Source of the DNA: Acanthaster planci
Lineage: Eukaryota; Echinodermata; Asteroidea; Valvatida; Acanthasteridae
Direction: 5' to 3'
Assembly: GCF_001949145.1 (NCBI RefSeq)
Contig: NW_019091394.1
Span: 423,758-483,757 of the forward strand
DNA: 60,000 bases
The translations under genes were made by a program, and so were the position numbers. Within the stretch, counting starts at the first letter, position 1; the number at the start of each line of letters is the position of its first letter. This document shows positions 1-43,473 of this stretch, piece by piece. The notes beneath the pieces are model-generated. The model was not told where the DNA came from, ran no database searches, and saw only the letters and a program-made list of their open reading frames with translations.

Positions 1-3000
1 TTTGACCTGTCGATATTTCGTTGCCGTAAACTTAATGTTGAACATTCCTACAGGAAGCCGTGGCAAACATGACTAACTCTCTCGCCCGTTCGCATGAGGA
101 TTAATCACTACTTTCTTTACTGGTAGATAGCATGTATTGAGAAAAACAAATAAGCACATCGACAAATCTGCACAAAGTGATGTCTGAAATGTTAGCCATG
201 CATTTGGAGAAGTAACTGGGGTTAATTGTCAGCCTTTGGTGTGGTGTTTCAATTTAACGTTAATTTTAACTCACGACCACGAATTACCTTTAACTGTATA
301 CACAGTGACGTCATAGTATTGCCATATGCAGCATGATCGTGACGTCACGTTTCAGTCTGTGTCCTGTCAGTGAAAATGACTCGCATTAATTAAAGAGGCC
401 TTATGAACCACGAACAGTATCTTAATTCATACAGCAGGTTATCAAACCGAAAACCTAAATTTATGGCCATAAGCAGAGCCCGGTTGAGCGCTAAAACAAC
501 TGACATTTCTAGTTTAAACAAGATGCTTCTGCCCACGAGTGATGCCTGTGCTACACATCGCATGTAAGCTTAGAACTTACGGTACCTTCCACGGGTGACT
601 GTGCTGGACAAAAATAGAAAGTTCCATCAAAATCTGGCCGAACCCACTAACAACTACTTCCTGCGTCTTTGTAGCGCGCATGTGGGAGGCTGCGATAGGA
701 CTTTGAGTCAGACTCGACCCTCGATATCCTGATATATATGTAGATTCATCTCGATCTCCTTTTTGTTACTGATCTTTCATCAACAAACCATTTCTGGGTA
801 AAATTCGTCAGCTATCAAATTAATCCCTCCTCATTCAATGTAATCCTGGGGTCTTTAATTATTAAGTTGATGAAAATCTCAGAGCATTAAAAGGACATAC
901 AGTTGCCATTATGTGTCTTGTATATTCTGGTAGAACCTATATATCCACTATCTTTTTCAACAGGTGGACAATTTATATTATTTCAAAAGACTGTGAACAA
1001 TCACTAATATTACCATATATATTGTGGTTGAATTATTGTTTTGCGCAGTTCACAGATTTCGCCAGTTTGTAGATTCTCGTAAGCTTGTATATACATTCTT
1101 GCCTCTTTCCAAAAAGCACCGCGGATTAGACTAATTTAAAGATGGCGTCCGTCACAGTAGGCGAATTTGCAAACTTGAAGTTTCGTTAGTTTAGGGATTT
1201 CTAAGGAATTAGTGAAACGATGCTATCGCAGAAGTGAGGAAAAGCCGCGAAATATGGTGGAGAAGGTTTCGAAAATTAATGTGCCTTGAACTTCACACCC
1301 TTTAAAGCTCATTTTAATATTCTCAGTGACGTCACAAAAGGTTTTAAAAATGATATAAAAAATGGCATTCCGATTGTGCCAATGGCAGATGACTCATTAA
1401 AAAGTAGTGTCCCTGGCACTGGAACAATTTTCTGGAAGTGTAAAAACTTTAATTTTGCATCGAAGCACCAGACAATTTCTCTATCTAGAAAAGGGGGAAA
1501 AGTAAAAACAAATATTCTAACGTGAACTCAGAACGCAATGTCTTCCCTCATTTCGATGGACGCCAATTTCACGGGGGAACCATATAATTAAAAAAATACT
1601 TTTGTGTTGTTGATGACTTTGGTTTCTTATTTGTCAAATTCAAAAAGATTTCCGTTCAGCCGACAGCCTAAACAATATGCACTGTCATTAAGAATTATTA
1701 AACTGTATAAAAACTTTTGATAAATGTTGAGTACGGTAATGTTTCTACGATTGAAATTGTCTATCGTAAAAAAAATATTATGTAATATAACTACAACTTA
1801 TATAAAATGTAGTTCATATTTTATACATTTTCCTTTTGTATATCCGTGTGTAAAAAGTTAGGTATCGAACATTTTGGATGTATCCAGGACGGGACAATAA
1901 GTCATCGTCATAGGGTGTGAGTCAGGGTTCGAGACATCTCCTGTTCTGGATCCACCCTTGCTTTCATATTTGGAATTGCAGAAACTAGCTTTCATTTGTA
2001 GTCAGAGAATGACACTCTATGAACGTTTCAACCTCAAGAAAAAGAGTGAGTTTTGAAGAGGCAAAAGGGAAGCTTTTTGTTTATAATGTAACCTGTTTTT
2101 GCTAGTATTCCCTAGAAATAAAGCGAAACCTTGTCTATATGCAAAATGTTGTGTTTCGTTGTCATTTTTTCTGTCATAATTATTTAACGCCTCGCTCCGA
2201 AATGCAGCAGACCCAAGAATTTATGAAGCCGTTGGATGCAAATTTTTTTAATTCATGGGTGGGGTTTTCCCCAGAATAAATGCCCCCATAATAACAAAGA
2301 CCTCGATGAAGTGGCCGCTTCTTGCCATCTGATTTTGTTTACATTTAGTCTTTCTCGGAAGAGGCGTTTTGGTTCATGCAGTCGTCAGACACAATAATGC
2401 AAAATTTGTCTGTTCCAGAACATATAACTTAGGCCTATTGTTGTTAAATTTTCAACAAAGATTGCATAACGCGACGAAAAGAACTGTTCCCGTGGTGAGT
2501 TCTAGAACACGCCCAGTTTGAATCCTCCCCATTCACCATCTCAGTCCACCTTGGGAATTAATCATATCATATCATATCCATTCACCGAGGCAAGATAAAA
2601 CCACAGGCCTTCCAGCTGAGGCAATCCTGAACTCGACCGCGAAACGTGGTAGTCGGCACGGGTCGGGACCAGGCACACACGCGGTAGGGTTTATTCTTAG
2701 ACTAGTACCTCACTGTGGCCTCTTCGATGTGTGATTCATCAATTATAGGCTCAGCGAGGGCAAATATCAGGGCCATATTTAAGTTTCCTTCCAACCTCAA
2801 CTCCATGCTTTGAGTGAAACTCGGTGAAATGGATGGTGGCAACGTCAACTCTCTTCAGTCAGATCAACTTGAAGATGAATATACCGCACAGAATTGGGTG
2901 CATGTTTAATGCCAACCTTGATTAACAGAGAGACAGACGGATATACGGACATACAGGGGAAATCACAAAAGTTCTCACGTCTTCTACTACTTACGCTACA

Positions 3001-3597
3001 ATCATACCACACCCTCCCTCCCCCCATTTTGAATGAGTTTTCTTGGCTTAATCACTTTTTTATAACTTAAGACCACTCTGAAAGTTATCTTTATAATTTC
3101 AATTCCTGAACAAGAAGTGCGTCTTTCCATCATTGACGCAGTCCGCTTCATGCTTGCGAGGGAGTGACGGGGATTCTTAAGGGAAGACATGACCTGACCT
3201 CGCCCACAGAATCGTCAGATCCTGGGTTGGAACAATGCCAAAGTGCTATACTGAGCCCCTGGTGGTCTTGGTACCGAACTGTATTGTGGCGAAAATAATA
3301 CAAACGTTCAACTCACAATAAACACGTTAACTCTGCGCGCTGGACCCACGCCTGCCTCCGGTATAATTACTACGCAAGCGGCCGCCATACCGGTAGATTG
3401 GTGGAACCAGAGAGCAATTCTGCTCTTTTACGGTGGAACATCAAGACCCGTTCCGTAAAACTCTTTTAATGTTTTGCGGCACCAACGTGCCGACTCACCG
3501 AAGTGTGTTTGAAAATGATGACCGTCTGTGCCGTCATTTTGACGGGAAAGCAAAGAATTTCAATTTTGGACGCAGATTACTGCAGAGCTGTCACTGC

Positions 3598-3754
3598 CAC
3601 TCTAAAAACACCTGGGTCAGACTGACCCGGAATCTGGGTCCCAAAGGGTCAAATGTGACCCAAAACAGGTCATAATTTGACCCGGAAAAGGGTCAGGCCC
3701 CATGGGACCCAGATTCCAGGTCAGTCTGACCCAGGTGTTTTTACTTTTAGAGTG
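3598..3754. mobile_element. 157-bp palindromic MITE-like element with GGGTCA/TGACCC half sites
   Basis: The left end reads CACTCTAAAAACACCTGGGT and the right end is its near-exact reverse complement, with a small insertion in the A-run. The whole element can therefore fold into one long hairpin. Internal sequence is made of nine GGGTCA or AGGTCA half sites on both strands. These include two inverted repeats with 3-bp spacing (3614-3628 and 3718-3732), one with 4-bp spacing (3646-3661) and one with 5-bp spacing (3667-3683). No clear target-site duplication was found. The structure is that of a non-autonomous DNA transposon; the superfamily is not assignable. Confidence 0.75.
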
Positions 3755-4864
3755 TACACGTCGGTGAAGTTCAATGATGGGCCGGCTATACGTCACTCCT
3801 ACGCGAAAAAGATGTTCCGCTTGAACCTGTGATACCCGACTCTCCCTGTCAAGAATGACGGACGCGGGTAGAGCTTCACCCTGCGCCTATTACAATCTCT
3901 ACCCCGCACGCCGTATATCACCTCGCAATTGACAGATCCGATTAAATTTGACCAGCGCGCCCGTCGGCGACTAGGCAATCTGAAGCGAAGTGACAAATTG
4001 CCCTGAATTTAAGTTTACATGTAGCTGGCGCATCATGAGCCTGAGAGGGAGAGCGGTCACTTATCATTAATCGGTGCAAGTCCGAGGCAAGCGTTTCTCT
4101 TAGTTGCTCCATCACGGTTAAAGAATCTATCGCGGGCCGACAGCCTTGGCTCTGTGGACGTAATTATGATGAGTAATAAGCATAAAGTGGACACAGGATT
4201 TCCCACGAGGGTCGACGTAAGCTTGCAATAATGATTAGACCTCAGACCAGCTGTACCGCCTCTCACGGGAAGATGGAGATTGACACTCATAATATATGGT
4301 CTTTCCGCAGGGCAAATCTGCCAATTTAGAAACAGCCGTCAACCAACTCTAAATCCAGAACCAAACTTTTGGGAGCAACGTTTTGAGGATGGGGCCAAAA
4401 TTTGACATTTTCTTCTTATAATATTATAAAGGCCTGGGGGTGACGCTTCATATGGGGCGTTTTACATTCACCGGGACGGAAGGAAATGAAACAGTACCAA
4501 AAAAGGTCATCCATCAGGGCACAAAATCACAAAATATTGCCCTTTGGGTCACAGCCCCTTTCTCCTCGACATTGTTGTCACGTAGCCTCATCGCTGCCAT
4601 ATCGAGAGTGAAAAACTAAAACGACATACATTAAAACAAAATACCCAAAGTTTTTTTCCCAGACCCCTGGCTCTGAGACCATGCAGTACTACTTGAAATA
4701 AAAAGATAAAACGTTTACCCCTGCCAACACCTCGAATGTCCCCATATAGGGATACTGTTACCAGCAGTAAACAAAACGTGCTCCTCAACTTGTTTCGTTG
4801 AGTATTAAGTTTTGGTCTAGAAGTAGCCAGTTGGGGCGACGTATCTTTAATCATAAACGATTTC

Positions 4865-4912
4865 ACCGGAAGTGCAACGCATCTTCTCACGCAACAGTCA
4901 AAATGTTTCATG
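4865..4912 (+). promoter_or_regulatory. Candidate promoter/first exon with ETS site and splice donor
   Basis: An ACCGGAAGTG motif at 4865-4874 is a full ETS-family consensus of the kind found near transcription starts of broadly expressed genes. About 40 bases later the sequence ATGTTTCATG ends in a good splice donor (gtgagt from 4913). This could be an untranslated or uORF-bearing first exon that splices towards the TBL1XR1 start exon at 7219. It is a weak inference from motifs only. Confidence 0.25.
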
Positions 4913-5727
4913 GTGAGTCTTACTTTTCTGTGCAGCCAACTGTTCGTTCGTTTTTTTTTTTTGGTAATCTTTCTGTTGACGTCTTGTGTCTTTCCAGCCT
5001 CGCGTGGAACCGGACAGCGGATTTGAGCCGACCTAAGTCATGGCTGACCTTCACGGTTTGGTTTAGATTATTGCATTTGCTTGATCTCTTGGGTCAGGCT
5101 TTCTTCAACTCTTATCGATTCAAGGCACGCTGCATTCTACGAAACATGCAAAGGCAAATAAAACCAAGTGAGACCCGGCGGGTACACCGAATATTTGTCT
5201 TGTATTGGTTTACAGGAAATGGAAAGGGCGTCTAGTGGGTAAGGAGTCTCAGACGGGAAAAGTGGCTCCAAAATTTCCATCTCAACCTGTAAATTCAAGA
5301 TGATGACAAACCCGCTAAAGTTTAACCCACGCCCATGCCCGACCAATCCCTTCTCCAAATTATTGTAGGCCTGCACCTATACATTCTTGTTCTCAGCTCA
5401 GATGCTATTAGGCATGTGCGATGTTTTTCAAGGACTTGGCCGACTGCACTTTATTAAACTGCGCCCTCTATACAATTGATTGCCAGCTTCTTGTCACGTG
5501 ACTGAATCCCTTCACGGACTGCACATATCACTCCGCATATTTCAGTAAAATATAGTCAGCTTTTTGGATATATCCTATCCATAGATTAAAATATCAAGGC
5601 TTTCAAAGAGTTATTTCGAAGTTAACTCTTCGTATCAATAGGAAGTAAGCGAAGAAATTTATATTTTACATAAATTTATAATGTAGGTCGTTGATAATTC
5701 TGAACGCAAAGGCGTACTTCGTCCGTG

Positions 5728-5970
5728 GCGCCATCTTGCTTCTGCTTTTCGAAATTCTGGTGAATTAATGCGTCTAAAAATCGCTTGAAAATTCATCTAA
5801 AACGTGAAAAGTACGACCGGTATACCACGTTAATCGATGGAGTATATGTCAAAGATGGCACTGTTATAAAAACTGCTTTAATCAGATGCTTCCTGGGACG
5901 GTTCATCAAGTTATAATCCAACGTTAGCTTCAGCTAATCGAAAATAAACGAGGTGTTTGGACTATAGAAG
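5728..5970 (+). promoter_or_regulatory. Candidate promoter/5' UTR exon with YY1-like site and splice donor
   Basis: GGCGCCATCTTGCT near 5728-5741 is the reverse of a YY1-like AAGATGGCGCC site, which in animals often marks transcription starts. The region ends with ATAGAAG followed by a good donor (gtaagaac from 5971). It is an alternative candidate for a noncoding first exon of TBL1XR1. Neither this nor the ETS site at 4865 can be preferred from sequence alone. Confidence 0.22.
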
Positions 5971-7218
5971 GTAAGAACGTTCATGCGATACTGAATGAAA
6001 CCTGCATCGTTATACAAAATAACAATGCACAGCAACAGCAAATTTGACTAAGCTGTTTCTTCCGTTATCTAGATCAGATTCTAAGATAGAGGGTGTACTA
6101 ATTAAACATTCAGAAATATCATTAACATCAAAGAGGTGTTTAAATGCATAACAAAGGCATGTGTAAGTAATAATGTGGACGAATGTTGTCGTACGACGCC
6201 TACGGACCATTGGGAAGGATAGTCGCCCCCTGACAAAGGCGAAGGCGTATTGCGAAGAGATTACTCTTACCAAGTCGCCCCATATTAAATCGGCCAGAAG
6301 CCAACATCGCCTGTTAGTGTTACTTATTGGCCTATCCCGTTTTCATTGTTTGCAGTAGAAGGTAATTCATGTGTGTAGGAGAAAATTAATTTTTTTTATC
6401 ATGTTTATACTTTTTGATGAAAGAGTTCCATACTATACTGGCCCCTTGCCCATGGACAACAATAATTTTCCCACAAAATGTTATAACAGCCATTAGAAAG
6501 CCATAACATGTCCTAAAAAAAGTGAAATTTAGCTAAGAACATTCAGAATCATTTACTTGTAACTTTGCATGTAGGCCTAGGGTAAGTGTGGGAATTTTTG
6601 ACCCGGGGGAGAATTCAACCAACTGCATTCAAAAACTACACAGCTGGTCGAATTTGTTGCATTTCTTATAGGGTTGAATACCCCTACCTTTACCCTACTT
6701 AGAACACACAAACATATAGGTTTGTGCAAGGAGCATCAGTTGTTGTCGACAGGCCTGTATCCTGAAACTTTCCTTTTTGGATGATTAATCCTGGCCTAGG
6801 CCTATTTCGTTTTCAGTCTGATAAACATTAAGATAGAGTTCAAATATGCAAAGCTCTGCTGTCAAACTTCAAAACATGTCAAGCTCATTACTTTGGCCGA
6901 AATGCCGTCTGTCCATTTCAGCATATTTTGAGAACCTTTGAAAATCTGTGTTTGTTTTAATATTGTTATTACTTTAAATGGGACTTGATGGCTCTCTAGA
7001 AAATTAAGCATAAGTAAAGTCCTTCTTGGGTTCACCCATACTGGTTGATTGTGGAAGAATAATTATTTGGTTTTGTACCAGTGTATGGTTCAATGCCATG
7101 CCATGGTCCACACCTCCCTTTGTGGATGAGCTGATTTCCCGTCGTTTTAATTTGTTGATAGGCACAGGTGCCCTTGTTAATGAGTTGATCTCCGTCGCTT
7201 GATGTTTCCCTGGCCACC

Positions 7219-37088
<29,870 letters not shown>

Positions 37089-40000
37089 TGCAAACCTCTG
37101 CTGACCAAAAAAAGGGGGAAAGATTTTTTGTACCAGGATTGTGTAAAATATAAAAAGAACCAAAAACAAGTTCTTAGAAACTGGACAAAATACCGAGCGG
37201 GATTGATGAAAAGCTGAACATTTAAGAGAAGGACAGTACAAAAATGATTGCTACCAGGTCCAAAGACTGAGCCGTTAACCTCGTGAGAGGCAGCGTGCGG
37301 CTGACTGGGCCACGTGCCCCTGGCATTGGTGCGGTGGGTTGTGATGTCATAGTGCGACATCAGAGGGAAGACACTGGTGAGAGGGTATGGAGGCGTTCAC
37401 CACTGCCCTAGATGGTTCCTGCTGCCTGCCGAGGCTGTCTGCCAGCCATCCTGTGAACGTGTGTCAGACCCCACGACAAACGGTACGGGGCTGGTGCACA
37501 TAACAGATCCCCCTCCCCGAGGAGTTGACTCAGAGTGAACATCTTGCGTCTGAGATTGAAACATCTCTTTTGTGCCCCGGTGCAGTGGGCACCACCTGCA
37601 ACACTCAACACTACACCAAGCTACCAAGTGTGTCATTGAAGCAGTCAAATCAGGCATGTCATTGCAGACTTTGTACTTGCAGGCAAAGCTCCTTGTGTCT
37701 CTACATGCTCTGGGGGGGAAAAAAGGTCAAGTTTAGAGCGTGCTTGGGGATATCTCAAGGAGTGTCGTTCAGCAGTCAGTAGTGGAATCAAAAGTTCCTC
37801 AGTTGTACGTACCTCGGATATCGCCTTTGTTGGTTCATGCGCAAAGGGGATGCAGCCGGTAGAGTCGTGCATGCCAAGTCAGGTCATGCCAGCATCTAGC
37901 ACCAGTAGCCCTCAGGGGCACATCCTTGCCGAGATGGATGGGGATGTCGTTCAGAAACCTTGGGGGTAGGGTTGAGGGGGGGGGAATAGTCTGTACAGTC
38001 GTCTACGGAGACTCAGGGAAGTTTTTTTCTACTGCAAAATACGAAATGCTCTTGCGGTGACCTTCAAAGCCAGCTGTCAAAGCAACTGACAGAATTATTT
38101 GTTAATTCTTTGTAAACAAGTGGTTATTATAAACTCTCCCCTTTTCTGGTCTAATGTTAAGCTAAGGCTTTTTTAAGGGGTGGCTGGGTGGCAGGGTGGG
38201 TGGTCGAAGAACAACTGTGGCTTTCTCTGGCACAGCTTACTTTGGGAGCTATTTGTCAAATTAAAAAAACCAGGGCTTTGGGATAGACGTCAGTGTTGGT
38301 TGGATTCCTCATGGACGGAATTGTAAGGGGGCAAAGTAGAAATGCATGGAGCATTTTAGTTATCAGATCCCTGTACTAATTGCAAAGTACATGTGTACCT
38401 AGTGCCCATATAGAGTACCAAAGCCTGATGTCATTTGCCCCGGGAAGCGTAGTGTGAGCAAGTGGAGCACGCACATGTTGGTCCACTCGCTGGGTCTGGC
38501 AGTAATGCCTATTACATAATTATGTGCGTGGCGTATGCACTTCGGTACTCTATTAACGGGGTGGCTCCTGCCGATTGTTCTCTGTCCTGTAAGTCAGTAA
38601 CAATTTACTGAGACCCGGTGCATGTCCTTTGTTGAGCCAGTGAGTAGTAGGATGAGCGTAATTGCAACACTGTTGGGAGCGAAGGGGTCAAAGTTGACTG
38701 GAACATGCCGACCTCCAGACCAAGAAAAACCACTGGGCCTGTGCTCTGCAGACACTGAACTCACTTAGCTGGAACAGCTGAAAGAAAATTGTACAAAATA
38801 GAAGTCCTCTTACAAACACACTTTCTCTTTTGAATCTTCTTCCCCACCACATGTTCATTTGGTGGAGTCCGACTTCATGTAAATGGCAGGTGTTTGGTCA
38901 CGCTATTCTGTTGGATGGTTTTCGAACTGAACTAAATCTCAGGCGTCGTGTTCGCAATTTCAGGTCCTTAACTTAGCGTCTGCAGCTCAAGATGAACCTG
39001 TTTTTTGCCAAAGGAAAAAAGGGAATCCCGTGTTATGAGTCCAAGTTGAGAAAATGTGAGCATCATGTAATTGAAAATCAAATTGAAATGACTGGAAAAA
39101 GTTCAAGTTGAAACCAGAGGGAGAGACAACGACAGTTGAGAGAAAAGGCCACAAATTCTGGTTCTGTCAAATTCTTTTCCCCATTTGAGTGAAGTAGACT
39201 TTGAAGTCAGCTGATCTAGAGCAACCGGCAGACCAATGAGATATATTGTTAATGAGTGGAGTCACTGCAAACGAATGGGCGATCAGTAAAGAGTATATTT
39301 AATTGGTTCTGCCTACCATACATAATTGCATGGCCTTTGAAGCACTGTAGCTAAGTACAGTGGTCCGTGACATAAGGTGTTGGTTTTTTTTTTTTTTAGA
39401 AGTGTCTGACTGGTGAGACTGTTACATCTCTCTACCTACCAACCGTTTGTTGCCTTACATATTTCCGTCTCTTTTTTGTACAGTTTGTATTTTTGTTTGT
39501 ACATTGTTTGCTTTGCACCTGAACGTATCCCTCTTCTGTGAGATGGAAGGAAACCTCACCTTGTGTTTCTGATGTTTGTGAACTTGGTATGTGGAAAGTC
39601 CTCGCGTTGTGATTTTTGTCCATTTTTCGAGGATGCCCAAAGTTATAGCATGATAGTCCCCAGATGGGATGGCTTCCAAGCTACTCTTTGCATCAGTAAT
39701 ACATGCCCCCCTTCCTGAATGTGCATCCAAATGACCCTGATCACCAGGGAATTTGTCAAGGTAAACACATTTTTTTTCTTGTGAAGATTCGTTTCTCGAG
39801 GGGAAAAAAAAGAGCATGCCATGACCTCAGATTCTAGTGCTTATGAGTCACCAAACTGTAACCGGTCTGTATATTTTGTTTCCGTGGTTTACAGTTTGTG
39901 TTGGTGTTTCCACTCATTCTGTACATTGATCGATCTAATTTGTGACATCACATGGCCAAAATAAGGAGTTAATTACATTTTAAATGCGACAACAGTGAAG

Positions 40001-42508
40001 CCCTGTTGCTCTTCCAATATTTTATCTGTCTTCGGGTCCCACATTCTGGTATTTTCTCTTTCGTATCTTTATCGTTTCTTGACTTTCGTTTCATGCAAAT
40101 GCACACAGCTGTAAGTGGTGGGACATTTTCCCCAATGTTGCAAGGCAAGCTTACAAGAGGCCAGCCCTCGTCACATGTCAAAGTGAACTTTGGACTCCAT
40201 TAAACAGCCCTCCTTGTCGGAGTTTTATTGCCAAAATTGGCCCCAAGTTCCATTTTCTCTTTAATATCCCACTGGCCAAGGATCTCATTTAACATTGATG
40301 ATTGATAGGCAGTGTGGCCCACAGGAGTACCACATGAACTTTGAAGTGTATGATATATACCCCTAATATATAGAAGTATATAAATGATATATACCCTTAA
40401 AAAAAGTTTTATTCCATAAAAAGTCCTTCAGATTGTGCTGTTCAGCTGTAATACGTTGCTTCTGTCATGAAGGGGATATTCCTGTATTGCTTAACTAAAC
40501 TCAAGCTTTCCAAGTGTGCTAAGTTAATGGTTTGTATCTTGAGTGTGTCTACCCTGTGTTTTTCTGCTCATCACAGAGACCCCCATCATGTATAACTCTC
40601 ATTGATCAAAGCAGAGAAAGAAGTCGGTATAAAAATCAGGCCAATGCCTTGATGTAGGACCTCGCTTGCCCCGACTTGGTTTACGCTTCCTCCAGACAAC
40701 TAGACTGTCAGAACAACTGCATGTACACATGTATCACGTCCAGAATTGATTTGGCGAGGGCAGCTAGTGAGAACCCTTCTGCCCAAGGCAACTTGCAGTC
40801 ATCCCCCCTCCCCCCCCCAGTATTGGCTGAATGGATCGTGGATAGGGAGCTTTTCATTGGATTAATCACTGTGGATTGGTCATTTGTCTCACGTGGTCAT
40901 GTTTCTCTACTACGGTTTGTATAAAACTTTCGTCTGGTGCCACTCACTCGAAATGTGTAGTGCTGACTTTTAAGAGAAAAAAAATAATAAAAACCAAAAA
41001 AGAATACTGGGTGAGACCCGTGGTTTGTCAACTTTGTCCATTTTTTATGCGTAATAGTAGTGGTTTATACCCCCCAAAATTATACCCCCAAAAAGGAGAA
41101 ATTGAGAACTCGTATGCAAGAGTATGTGAAACTTGCCAGTTTTTGAAGGTGGCAAGTTCAGGAATAAGTACATGTATTTCAAATTTCATTTACAACTGTA
41201 TTTTTATATGGCGCATATTTGCACTTGGAGTATTGAACTAAAATGTCCAGAATGGAATATGCGTTGTTTTCTGAACAGTGAAAGCTACCATAAGCAGCAC
41301 AGTTGTGTTTACGATAAATTCACTCTGTTTATTAACATTTTTTAACAGATACACAAAAGATGTAACTCGACTATGTCATTGTTGAAGAAAGTTATCAATT
41401 TTTTTTTTTTTAAAGTTTGCTCTGGCAGTATGCCATTCTTCAACTTTTAAAATCCAGATGCACATGAAATAAAGTCATACATTTGAGTTGAAGTTCCCAC
41501 CAGAGCCATCAGCAATGGGCACAATCAAACAGATGTTCATTTTAAAAGTTTAGAGCCATTTCTTTCAACCTTGGCTTCGTCTAAACTTCGGGCATGAACT
41601 AAGTCTAGACTTCAAAGATTCCAGATCAACATGGGCTAAGCTTTTTGTGGAGGAATATCCAATTACATGTATATGAAATTGGTACGAGGCCAAAAGGTGA
41701 GCATCTTTTCTTTTTAGTCTTCAACTGGTTGCGACGCCACAGAAGGAAACACTCGAGTTGAGCTGTGTGGAAAGATGAAGGTCCGATATCCAACTGGGGG
41801 CATTTTGACTAATGCAGTAATCCCTACACAGAAAACGGAAATTCTCATGCATTTGCGAAGGCAAATAAATATGTCAATACACTTTACAACTTCCGTTGCA
41901 CCTGGAAAAATCTTCAGTTCCTATAATACGTCCATATGAAGCTCTTGCGGATGCATTTTCAAATTTCTTTGTCAAACAATGAGCATGCTGATTGTATCTT
42001 AAAAGGGCAGGTTACAGGCCTGCCGTATTTCAGCTTCAAACAAGGAAAACGTGCTGTACAAGAATGATCAAAGGGAAATCTTGCTGCACGAGTGGTATCG
42101 CTGTGGGTTGACACTGGCCAAAAATTTTTCTAAAAAATCTGAAACTCATCTTTCCATTTTGCAACAAAAGGCGGAGCATCAGTCAAAAGTGAGTACAATG
42201 GAAGTGTATTTGCATATATACACTGAGGTTAAAATACATGAACAGATGACTCGTGTTTACAGACGTCGGGCTTGTAATCCAGGAACATCAGAGCTAGCGG
42301 CAAGTCCACTCTTGAAAATTTCATCATGGCCAGATGGATGCAGCAAAGTGTGACCCGTCTGGCATCCTGATGGCATCCCCATCCCGTAGGTGTTCTTGAC
42401 GCAGCCTGTACTAAAGACGGGTCCTCCACGAAAAAGTGGATGACATATCTCCCGTTGGTCTCTCCTTCTGCCCTTGGTCTCTCCTGTCGGTGAACTCCCG
42501 AGTAAGAC
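37089..42508. other. Region between convergent TBL1XR1 and RNF7, probable 3' UTRs
   Basis: No coding signal in 5.4 kb. The first part is presumably TBL1XR1 3' UTR and the last part RNF7 3' UTR on the other strand. Plus-strand AATAAA signals occur at 40986-40991 and 41468-41473. A short duplicated AT-rich block (GATATATACCCCT and GATATATACCCTT) lies near 40351-40400. Transcript ends cannot be fixed from sequence. Confidence 0.6.
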
Positions 42509-43473
42509 CTACTTTCCTATTCTCTGCACCATCCATTCTTGTTGGCACAGTGGACATCTGTTGTTCTGCTTGACCCACAAGGACATGCAGCAATTATGGA
42601 ATGAGTGGTTACATTCACCCCACACAACTGTGAAAGAAAAAGACAAATGTACATGCAAGATTCACTTTAGAATTCTTTGCAATTAAACATATTTGGTTTT
42701 CTTAGTTCAACATTCATAGCAAAGCCAAATCATAATTTGCTTTTCAATATCCGTTAACAATGGTTATCAACTTTAAAACACTTTAAGATTAAAATGTGTC
42801 CACAGAAGTGTTTCTTGTGTTATTTGCCAATTTGTGAAGAAAGAAGCAAACGTAAGAAACATAATGTGCAGAATAAGCCAATTTCCCATTCCGTCGCAAT
42901 GTTGATTATAGCGTCCCAGTGGAATGAAAAGAACAAAGCTAGAGGAAGAAATTTTCTGCAATAACAATTACGCGCAGCAATTCCCCAACCACTATGCAAC
43001 GTTCTTGTCATGAATTTGTTCCTCTCCATCATTTCCATTAAATCTTCTGAGCATGCCCACATGAAACGTGAAAAAGCCTTATTGAGACAGAACTTCTTGC
43101 GAGTCAATTTGATGAATTCTTACCGACACATTCTTCTTGTTTGCTTTCTGTCTGGCAGCGTAAACAAGCATCTGAAATGTAGGATGAATAAAGACTCAAT
43201 ATCAATTCATGAAGAAATATCATCAAGCTGAAAACTCCTCAGTGGGGGGATGGTAACTTTAAAAAGTGATTTCGACTGCTTACCCATAACTTGCACCCTA
43301 CATATTGCACACGTATCGCAGTCCACGTCCCAACTCCACATAGCTACAATGTTCCATTTCTTCAATGTAAACGGTTTGACTTCCGTCTCCTGCTTCGTCG
43401 TTTCCAAAGGACCAGACTTGCCGTTCGCCGTTGAACACGTTTCGTCCTTCATTATCACCTCTGAATCAGACAT
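42509..43473 (-). CDS. RNF7: RING-box protein 2 (RNF7/Rbx2/SAG), 3 exons
   Basis: Minus-strand exons 43473-43284, 43171-43124 and 42627-42509, all GT-AG and in phase, give 118 aa (vertebrate RNF7 is 113). The upstream TTG-led frame was not used because the ATG at 43473 has A at -3 and fits the family length. Residues 1-35 are a divergent acidic/polar tail. From KKWNIVAMWSWDVDCDTC the RING-H2 is complete: C52, C55 and C58 region, C66/C69, C78, C85, H87, H90, C93 and C104/C107, ending in WMVQRIGK. Known role: catalytic RING subunit of cullin-RING E3 ligases, preferring CUL5, that recruits charged E2 and promotes NEDD8 attachment with UBE2F. The beta-strand segment KKWNIVAMWSWDV is the cullin-binding part. 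RBX1 is excluded by the RNF7-type C-terminus and the KQ-E-C insert pattern. Confidence 0.95.

Larger units (their letters stand above)
1..7218. other. Upstream noncoding region of TBL1XR1
   Basis: No open reading frame in this stretch resembles a known protein, and none has convincing splice partners. It contains a palindromic element at 3598-3754 and two places that look like promoter plus noncoding first exon (about 4865-4912 and 5728-5970). It is otherwise AT-rich unique-looking DNA with short simple repeats, such as ATCAT units near 2563-2578. Untranslated exons of the downstream gene probably lie here, but which ones are used cannot be settled without transcripts. Confidence 0.6.

Noticed and set aside
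1286-1525. 79-aa ORF upstream of TBL1XR1
   Set aside because: No recognisable domain, splice partners or codon pattern; length is within chance expectation.
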